From contig CAJGCF010000055.1 of NCBI GenBank assembly GCA_904501865.1, forward strand, positions 1 through 9,743: DNA of 9,743 bases. Direction: 5' to 3'. This document shows, one piece after another, positions 1-4,370 of this stretch; the stretch's first letter is position 1, and every line of letters begins with the position of its first letter. This stretch comes from an uncultured Clostridia bacterium. Lineage in GTDB: Bacteria; Bacillota; Clostridia; Oscillospirales; CAG-272. Position numbers and translations under genes: made by a program. Below the pieces are notes generated by a model. It was given only the letters and a program-made list of their open reading frames with translations, was not told where the DNA came from and ran no database searches.

Positions 1-17
1 AAAGCCAAATAAAATGA

Positions 18-48
18 GGAAATCCGCCGAAAAAATCGGCGGATTTCT
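18..48 (-). terminator. Intrinsic terminator-like hairpin ending the cluster
   Basis: A perfect 12-base stem (GAAATCCGCCGA with its complement, 19-30 and 36-47) encloses a 5-base loop; a G-T wobble could add one more pair. The GC core CCGCCG is flanked by AAA and TTT, a common bidirectional terminator design. On the minus strand the stem is followed by CTCATTTTATTT, a moderate uridine-rich tail. It is about 105 bases past the rsfS stop and may serve a gene beyond the left edge too. Confidence 0.75.
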
Positions 49-57
49 ATATTTGAA

Positions 58-92
58 AGACAAAAACTATATTTTTAAGTTGTTTTTTGTCT
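58..92. repeat. AT-rich inverted repeat downstream of rsfS
   Basis: Nine bases, AGACAAAAA (58-66), pair with TTTTTGTCT (84-92) around a 17-base AT-rich centre. On the minus-strand transcript it lies about 60 bases after the rsfS stop. It could be an auxiliary terminator or processing stem, but A/T homopolymer runs make chance pairing easy. I see no gene in the 105 bases between the rsfS stop and the terminator hairpin. Confidence 0.3.
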
Positions 93-153
93 AGGCTCAT
101 AAAAGTGGCTTTTGTTCTGCGCTAAATGAAGCAGCCCCTTTTTTATGCCCATT

Positions 154-522
154 TTATTCAAAATCTGTGTAAAGCTTATCAAGCTTATAGAATTCACGTG
201 CATCTCTATCGAAGACATGGACTATAACGCTTGAATAGTCGATAACTCTCCAAGAGTTACCCTGTCTTCCCTCTATTCTCGCAGGCTCAACTCCCGCAAG
301 ATTCATTTTATATTCAACCTCGTCGCACAAAGCCTTTACGTGCGTGTTGGTGTTTCCGTTTGCAAGCACGAAATAGTCGGCTATGATGGTCTTATCTCCG
401 ACGGCTATCACCTTGACGTCGTTTGCCTTCTTGTTGTCAAGTATCTCGGCTATGACCTCTGCTATCTCAGCGGGAGCCGCTCCCACAAGAGACTTTACTT
501 CCTGATTGTTTGTCTGTTCCAT
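154..522 (-). CDS. rsfS: Ribosomal silencing factor RsfS
   Basis: RsfS binds ribosomal protein uL14 on the 50S subunit and blocks subunit joining when nutrients are scarce. From ATG 522 it has 122 residues, typical for the family. Diagnostic stretches are the AEVIAEILDNKKANDV helix and strand (21-36), IADYFVLANGNTNTHVKAL (47-65, where the family usually reads ADYFVIASGNS), W91 with D95, and VIVHVFDRDAREFYKLDKLY (99-118). An ATG at 534 would add MEIN. I prefer 522 because GGAG sits 6 bases upstream, and the earlier ATG lies almost against the GC hairpin. It is the last gene of the cluster. The N-terminal 15 residues are polar and unconserved-looking. Many clostridia place a LytR-CpsA-Psr gene between yqeK and rsfS; none is here. 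Confidence 0.94.
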   Translation of the reverse strand: MEQTNNQEVKSLVGAAPAEIAEVIAEILDNKKANDVKVIAVGDKTIIADYFVLANGNTNTHVKALCDEVEYKMNLAGVEPARIEGRQGNSWRVIDYSSVIVHVFDRDAREFYKLDKLYTDFE

Positions 523-528
523 ATTAAT

Positions 529-532
529 CTCC
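529..532 (-). promoter_or_regulatory. Ribosome binding site favouring the second rsfS ATG
   Basis: GGAG is 6 bases upstream of the ATG at 522. The first in-frame ATG at 534 overlaps this motif and has only the hairpin arm in front of it, so the downstream ATG is the better start. Confidence 0.6.
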
Positions 533-535
533 ATT

Positions 536-551
536 CCGCCGCTCGCGGCGG
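536..551 (-). other. GC-rich hairpin in the rsfS leader
   Basis: A perfect 6-base CCGCCG/CGGCGG stem with a 4-base CGAG loop (transcript sense) lies just before rsfS. It is followed by AAUGGAG rather than uridines, so it is not an intrinsic terminator. It ends three bases before the GGAG ribosome binding site and could affect ribosome loading on rsfS or protect the message 5' end after processing. Function is inference. Confidence 0.5.
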
Positions 552-574
552 CACAAAAGTAATCCGTGAAAAAG

Positions 575-601
575 ATTATCTCTCTATTTAGTTGAAAGCA
601 A
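575..601 (-). promoter_or_regulatory. Possible weak promoter upstream of rsfS
   Basis: In the gap after yqeK, GATAAT (575-580 on this strand) matches five of six bases of a -10 box. TTGCTT (596-601) could be a -35 box, with only three matches and a short 15-base spacer. It would allow rsfS to be expressed apart from the long operon. The match is poor and may be chance. Confidence 0.25.
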
Positions 602-618
602 CTTTCACGCTACTTCAT

Positions 619-1278
619 TTATTTATCTTGCTTTGTTTGGTTCTTTATTTCCAGCATCAAGCTGTTTCGCGCGTTTATGGTATCTGCGCTCACCATTCTG
701 CCGTTTTCTATCAAGTCGATAACGGTCAGGTCGAATGACTTTAATATGACCTTATTCAAATGAATAAGCCTTTCCCTCTCCGTCATTCCCGCAACGTCTG
801 CGTTCCAGAACATATCACGCAATGCCTTGCAGTCACTGTAGGTTCTCGTAAAGTCTATATAATCCGAGAGATAAAGTATCTTCTCCGTGAGTGTCATATT
901 CTCTCTGCCCGTCGTATGATAACGGACAGCTCCAATAAGCTCCCCGTCGGCAAAATCCGCGTACAGCTCGGGGATTTCCAGAGCCGCGGTTATAGCGTGT
1001 TGAGTGGGCTGAGCATTTTCTACATCGCGGCTCATCTCTACTCCGTGCTTGGCAAATATGCGCTTTTGTGCCGAGGGAGAGAGTTCCTTGGTTATATCAT
1101 GGAGAAGCGCCGCCGCGCGAAGCAGATTTACCTTATCGGGACAATATATGCCTCCGATGCGTGCCGCCATTTCCTCTACACCGAGGGTATGAGCAAGCCT
1201 GAAGCTCGACATGCTCTCTCTGATGCGCTTGCGTAACTCGCCAAGCATCTCATCGGTTATAACCTTATTTTGTATCAT
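619..1278 (-). CDS. yqeK: HD-domain bis(5'-nucleosyl)-tetraphosphatase YqeK
   Basis: YqeK family proteins are HD-domain phosphohydrolases, reported to cleave the alarmone Ap4A symmetrically to two ADP. The 219-residue protein carries the metal ligands H30 (FRLAHTLGV), the H60-D61 pair (ALLHDITKEL), H94 (PTQHA), H121 (VRYHTTG) and D139 (YLSDYIDFTR). The GRENMTLTEKILYLSDYID block is highly characteristic. It is somewhat longer than B. subtilis YqeK (186), mainly at the C-terminus, where about 25 polar residues follow the domain. The ATG at 1278 lies inside the nadD end; an AAGGGA 10 bases upstream is a weak ribosome binding site. A TTG at 1311 in frame is less likely. The order nadD-yqeK-rsfS is conserved in Firmicutes; an 84-96 base gap precedes rsfS. 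Confidence 0.94.
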   Translation of the reverse strand: MIQNKVITDEMLGELRKRIRESMSSFRLAHTLGVEEMAARIGGIYCPDKVNLLRAAALLHDITKELSPSAQKRIFAKHGVEMSRDVENAQPTQHAITAALEIPELYADFADGELIGAVRYHTTGRENMTLTEKILYLSDYIDFTRTYSDCKALRDMFWNADVAGMTERERLIHLNKVILKSFDLTVIDLIENGRMVSADTINARNSLMLEIKNQTKQDK

Positions 1279-1885
1279 CTGAATACAATCCCTTTTCCTT
1301 AATATACTCAAGCACTCCCGCGTCCATAACGTCAGACACGTCCTTGCCTCGTCTGAGCCTATCCCTTATCTCTCTTGAGGATATCTCAAGCACAGGAGCG
1401 TCTATTTTTATGACGTTCTTGCCGTATTGTGCATTATATTCCGCAAGCTTCTCTATTATTACCTTGTCAAGAGCTCTGTCTTTCTCCCTGCGTATATATA
1501 CAGGATAGCACAAGCCGAATATCTCCTCTATCTCGTTCCACGTGTCAAGAGTAAGCAGCATATCTGTGCCGCAGAGCATAAACAGTCTTCTGTCCTCTCC
1601 AACGAGCTCACGCAGAGTGTCTACCGAATAGCTCTTGCCCTCGCGCTTTATCTCCATATCACTTATTATCACACCCTCAACGTCACGGAAGGCTATTCTG
1701 CACATCTCAAGCCTGTCCTCCGCCGATGCTGTGGTGTCCATGATCTTATGGGGACTTATACCCGTGGGAATAATGAAAAGCACGTCAAGCCACATCTGCT
1801 GCATAAACGCCTTCGCCGCGGCTATATGTCCTTTGTGTATGGGAGCAAATGCCCCTCCGAAAATTCCTACTCTCAGCATTTTCAT
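1265..1885 (-). CDS. nadD: Nicotinate mononucleotide adenylyltransferase NadD
   Basis: NadD joins ATP and nicotinate mononucleotide to make deamido-NAD, a required step of NAD synthesis. The 206-residue protein has the nucleotidyltransferase loop GIFGGAFAPIHKGH (7-20) with the catalytic HxGH, here H17-K-G-H20. SYSVDTL (85-91), the GTDMLLTLDTW region (106-116) and ISSREIR (169-175) follow in family order. Usual sequences read GGTFDP and ISSTEIR, so three commonly conserved positions differ, but the histidines are intact. The ATG at 1885 overlaps the yhbY stop as ATGA and lacks a nearby Shine-Dalgarno, so coupled translation is likely. The second ATG at 1879 would give 204 residues. A longer in-frame extension to 1981 lies within yhbY and is rejected. 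The 3' end overlaps yqeK by 14 bases. Confidence 0.95.
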   Translation of the reverse strand: MKMLRVGIFGGAFAPIHKGHIAAAKAFMQQMWLDVLFIIPTGISPHKIMDTTASAEDRLEMCRIAFRDVEGVIISDMEIKREGKSYSVDTLRELVGEDRRLFMLCGTDMLLTLDTWNEIEEIFGLCYPVYIRREKDRALDKVIIEKLAEYNAQYGKNVIKIDAPVLEISSREIRDRLRRGKDVSDVMDAGVLEYIKEKGLYSDDTK

Positions 1886-2175
1886 TTTGGAAGAATTATA
1901 CTCTTCTTCTCCTCTGATTCTCTGTAAAGCACTATTTTTTTTCCAACGCAGGCAACTCCATCGGCTCCAAGCGCCTGGCAAAGCTTGTCAAGCACATCAC
2001 GGGGACTCTCGCCGCAATTCTCAAGTACACTGAGCTTAACAAGCTCCCTTGCCTCAAGCGCGTCTGAAACTGTTTTTATAAGATTTTCGGTGACTCCGCC
2101 CTTGCCTACCTGCATAATTGCGGGGCAGTTTGAGCCAAGTCCTCTCAAGTATGCTCTTTGTTTTGATGTCAACAT
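1882..2175 (-). CDS. yhbY: YhbY/YqeI-type RNA-binding protein (CRM domain)
   Basis: A 97-residue single CRS1-YhbY (CRM) domain protein. The family associates with pre-50S ribosomal particles and binds RNA. The start LTSKQRAYLRGLG (2-14) and the VGKGGVTE loop (23-30), which contains the KH-like glycine-rich turn, are diagnostic. The central ALEARELVKLSVL (39-51) and closing GADGVACVGKKIVLYR (70-85) complete the fold. Length matches the family (about 96-100). The B. subtilis ortholog yqeI is also directly upstream of nadD. The TGA stop overlaps the nadD ATG as ATGA. Confidence 0.94.
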   Translation of the reverse strand: MLTSKQRAYLRGLGSNCPAIMQVGKGGVTENLIKTVSDALEARELVKLSVLENCGESPRDVLDKLCQALGADGVACVGKKIVLYRESEEKKSIILPK

Positions 2176-2178
2176 ATT

Positions 2179-2778
2179 TTATCCTTTTACCTTTTTACTT
2201 AAAAATTCTGCTAAGAGGCGCATAGCCTTTCCTCTATGGCTTATACTGTTTTTCTCCTGCGCCGTCATTTCGGCATAGGTTTTCTCTATAGGCTCACAGT
2301 AGAACAGAGGATCGTATCCAAAGCCACCCTCTCCGCGATACTCTTTGAGTATCACTCCCTCAGTCTCTCCTCTGAAGAAATATCCGTGCTCTTTGTCCTC
2401 GGGGAAAACACAAGCCACGACAGAGACGAATTTTGCCGTTCTGTCGCTCTCATTTTCAAGATTTTTGAGCAGAAAGACATTATTCGCTTCGTCATCACCG
2501 TGCTCTCCCGCATATCTTGCGGAATATACTCCGGGTGCACCTCCCAGTGCATTTACCGAGAGTCCCGAGTCGTCACCAATGCCGATATATCCGCTCTCGG
2601 CGGCAACGGACGCCTTTATAAAGGCATTATCCTCAAAGGTCTCACCGTTCTCCTCTATCTCACCGTATATTCCTACGTCATCAAGAGAAAGCATCTCCAC
2701 GTCGGGAATGTTTTCCGACAGGAGCTCGCGAAGCTCCTTTATTTTTTTCGCGTTACGCGATGCAAGAACTATCTTCAT
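2179..2778 (-). CDS. rdgB: XTP/dITP pyrophosphatase, RdgB/HAM1 family
   Basis: This enzyme hydrolyses non-canonical purine triphosphates (dITP, XTP, ITP) to monophosphates plus pyrophosphate, keeping them out of DNA and RNA. The 199-residue length is typical. Family motifs are the N-terminal SRNAKK loop (7-12), the FEDNAFIKA helix (48-56), the DDSGL motif with the catalytic aspartate (69-73; D70 matches E. coli D69), GFGYDPLF (152-159) and SHRGKA (180-185). The ATG at 2778 fits the family start and has a good ribosome binding site. The 5' end overlaps the membrane protein gene by 26 bases, and yhbY begins three bases beyond the stop. Nothing is missing from the active site. The symbol follows the E. 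coli name; the family is also called HAM1 or ITPase. Confidence 0.95.
   Translation of the reverse strand: MKIVLASRNAKKIKELRELLSENIPDVEMLSLDDVGIYGEIEENGETFEDNAFIKASVAAESGYIGIGDDSGLSVNALGGAPGVYSARYAGEHGDDEANNVFLLKNLENESDRTAKFVSVVACVFPEDKEHGYFFRGETEGVILKEYRGEGGFGYDPLFYCEPIEKTYAEMTAQEKNSISHRGKAMRLLAEFLSKKVKG
2182..2188 (-). promoter_or_regulatory. Ribosome binding site of yhbY
   Basis: AAAAGGA lies 6 bases upstream of the yhbY ATG at 2175. It is formed by the last codons of rdgB, consistent with tight operon packing. Confidence 0.65.
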
Positions 2779-3073
2779 TTTCCTCTCCCTCATTCTCGCG
2801 TTCCGACTCAATGCCATAGCGAGAAAGATCTATCAGTGTTATTGAAACGTCACGCCTGGTCTCTCCGTTTTCGTCAATGCTCTTTTCGTATTTGACGTGG
2901 CTGAGGAGACCGTACGCATCAAAGCCCTTTCCCTTATTTATTTTAAAGACCGTGGGAACAAATGCGAGAACCGCCGTCGTGATCGCAACAGTTTTGAAAA
3001 TTATCTTGCCCACGTTTACATCTTTAGTCCGTTTACAGATATATTTATCTGCAATATTATCTAAAAAACTCAT
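2753..3073 (-). CDS. Small single-span membrane protein of unknown function
   Basis: I do not recognise this 106-residue protein. Residues 1-20 are polar with several lysines (MSFLDNIADKYICKR at the start). One hydrophobic segment at about 21-43 (GKIIFKTVAITTAVLAF core) looks like a transmembrane helix or uncleaved signal anchor. Then comes a basic KINKGKG turn and a soluble stretch with alternating residues (VSITLIDLSRYG, 76-87) that may form strands. A short acidic tail (ERENEGEENEDSS, 91-103) closes it. The strong ribosome binding site, start just after ftsY, and 26-base overlap with the rdgB start show it is a genuine operon member. By the positive-inside rule, lysines on both sides leave the topology undecided. 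Its place beside the SRP receptor suggests a membrane or secretion link, but that is only inference. Confidence 0.8.
   Translation of the reverse strand: MSFLDNIADKYICKRTKDVNVGKIIFKTVAITTAVLAFVPTVFKINKGKGFDAYGLLSHVKYEKSIDENGETRRDVSITLIDLSRYGIESERENEGEENEDSSCIA
2782..2790 (-). promoter_or_regulatory. Ribosome binding site of rdgB
   Basis: AGGGAGAGG lies 3 bases before the ATG at 2778, with the AGGGAG core 6 bases away. It is embedded in the 3' end of the preceding membrane protein gene and decides the start MKIVLASRNAKK over an upstream in-frame codon at 2817. Confidence 0.75.
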
Positions 3074-3078
3074 TTTGT

Positions 3079-3084
3079 CTCCTT
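3079..3084 (-). promoter_or_regulatory. Ribosome binding site deciding the small membrane protein start
   Basis: AAGGAG sits 5 bases upstream of the ATG at 3073. This is one of the two best Shine-Dalgarno matches in the window and rules in this start over in-frame codons further upstream that lie inside ftsY. Confidence 0.85.
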
Positions 3085-3085
3085 T

Positions 3086-3101
3086 TTGCTTAAAAAAGCA
3101 A
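3086..3101 (-). other. Small hairpin between ftsY and the membrane protein gene
   Basis: A 6-base perfect inverted repeat TTGCTT/AAGCAA with a 4-base loop fills half of the 34-base gap after the ftsY stop. On the transcript it ends one base before the AAGGAG ribosome binding site. There is no uridine run after it, so I do not call it a terminator. It is AT-rich and only weakly stable, so it could be chance. Confidence 0.35.
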
Positions 3102-3107
3102 GAGTTA

Positions 3108-4370
3108 TTACTCAAAAAGTGCGTCGATAAACTGAGCCGCATCAAACTCCTGCATATCGTCGATCTTCTCGCCGACACCTATGAACTTCACGGGGATCCC
3201 GAGCTCGCGCTTGATAGATATGACTATACCGCCCTTTGCGGTGCCGTCAAGCTTGTTGAGCGTTATACCCGTGATGCTTGCCGCCTTTCCAAACTCCTTT
3301 GCCTGAATAACCGCATTCTGTCCCGTGGTCGCATCGAGCACCAAGAGCGTTTCCCTTGCAGCGTCAGGCAACTCACGGTCGATAACGCGATTTATCTTTG
3401 CAAGCTCATTCATAAGATTGGTCTTATTATGAAGTCTGCCTGCGGTGTCTATCACAAGAACGTCGGCTTTTTTGCTCTTTGCATAGCTGATAGCGTCAAA
3501 TACAACCGCCGCGGGATCGCTTCCCTCCTGCTGCTTGACTATATCAACCTTTGCTCTGTTACACCATACCTCAAGCTGATCGATAGCCGCCGCTCTGAAT
3601 GTATCTGCCGCCGCGACCACTACCTTTTTGCCCGCAAGGCGCAGTCTCTTGGATATTTTACCGATGGACGTAGTCTTTCCCGCTCCGTTTACTCCTATTA
3701 CTAAAAGCACCGAGGGGGTGGTATCCAGCATCAAGGGCTGATGCTCGCCTATCATCTCGCTGAGTATCTCCTTGAGAGTATCCACGACCTGCTCCTTTTC
3801 CTTGAGCCTGCCGTCGCGTATTCTGTCTCGGAGCTCGTCGATTATCTCCTCGGTAGCACTCACACCGATATCCGCCATGATGAGAAGCTCCTCAAGCTCC
3901 TCAAGAAGATCCTCGTCAACTCTTACAAAGTTTTTAAGAATATCGTTTACAGAGCCGAACAGAGCTTTCTTTGTCTTGGCAAGTCCGAGCTTGAGCCTCT
4001 CCCAGAAGGATATTTTTTCCTCGTCCTCATCGTCCTCATCGCTCGTGTCCTCATCGCCGTAAAGTGTTTCTACGTCGCGCAGAGTGTCAGAATCCTCAGT
4101 CTCGGATATCTCGTCGAGCTGCTCCTCATCGTCCGTTTCATTGTCATCGTCGTCTATAAGACTTTCAAAATCAATGAAATCTCCGTCGAGGTCTAGCGGC
4201 GTGGCGTTTATATATTCCTCCTTAAGCTCGTTCTCAAGTTTCTCCGCCGCCTCTATCTCCTCATCCGTAAGCCCATCCTCGCCGTCGAGCTCGGGGGCTG
4301 TTCCGTTTATGTTTTCAGAGTCATTCTCGTCCTTGTTTCTTTTGCCAAAAAGCTTACTCAAAAATGCCAT
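3108..4370 (-). CDS. ftsY: Signal recognition particle receptor FtsY
   Basis: FtsY is the membrane-associated GTPase that docks SRP-ribosome complexes on the Sec translocon. From ATG 4370 it has 420 residues. A basic N-terminal segment MAFLSKLFGKRNK is followed by a very acidic, probably disordered A region (about 14-118). The N domain covers about 120-210. The G domain follows, with G1 GVNGAGKTT (226-234), DTFRAAA (256-262), G3 DTAGR (308-312), G4 NKLDG (372-376) and closing GVGE (398-401). I chose this ATG because GGTGA lies 5 bases upstream and MAFLSKLFGK is a typical start; an ATG at 4382 is possible. The same frame stays open further upstream, but that part overlaps the conserved end of smc and is unlikely to be coding. 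The gene overlaps smc by 17 bases. Contrary to many clostridia, ylxM and ffh do not follow. Confidence 0.97.
   Translation of the reverse strand: MAFLSKLFGKRNKDENDSENINGTAPELDGEDGLTDEEIEAAEKLENELKEEYINATPLDLDGDFIDFESLIDDDDNETDDEEQLDEISETEDSDTLRDVETLYGDEDTSDEDDEDEEKISFWERLKLGLAKTKKALFGSVNDILKNFVRVDEDLLEELEELLIMADIGVSATEEIIDELRDRIRDGRLKEKEQVVDTLKEILSEMIGEHQPLMLDTTPSVLLVIGVNGAGKTTSIGKISKRLRLAGKKVVVAAADTFRAAAIDQLEVWCNRAKVDIVKQQEGSDPAAVVFDAISYAKSKKADVLVIDTAGRLHNKTNLMNELAKINRVIDRELPDAARETLLVLDATTGQNAVIQAKEFGKAASITGITLNKLDGTAKGGIVISIKRELGIPVKFIGVGEKIDDMQEFDAAQFIDALFE
4022..4054 (-). repeat. Short tandem repeat encoding acidic residues in ftsY
   Basis: Two perfect tandem copies of a 9-base unit, CGTCCTCAT on the plus strand, are followed by a partial third copy 8 bases later. 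They encode part of the Asp/Glu-rich run at about residues 106-116 of the FtsY A region, so changes in copy number would be in frame. Confidence 0.6.

Noticed and set aside
101..147. Possible plus-strand terminator ending in TTTTTT near 138-143
   Set aside because: The only stem in front of the T-run is CTGC/GCAG with a 10-base loop and four intervening C residues; too weak to call.
760..1236. 158-codon open frame on the plus strand opposite yqeK
   Set aside because: yqeK has all HD ligands in place on the minus strand; the opposite frame has no family features.
1886..1981. Upstream extension of nadD to 1981
   Set aside because: The extra 32 residues come from yhbY sequence in another frame and precede the canonical nucleotidyltransferase start.
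2236..2895. 219-codon open frame on the plus strand
   Set aside because: It lies antisense to rdgB and the membrane protein gene, has no recognisable motif or clear ribosome binding site, and both opposite genes are well supported.
2877..3704. 275-codon open frame on the plus strand
   Set aside because: It is antisense to the FtsY GTPase domain and the membrane protein; its sequence looks like complement-strand shadow with scattered Cys, Arg and Leu and no domain.
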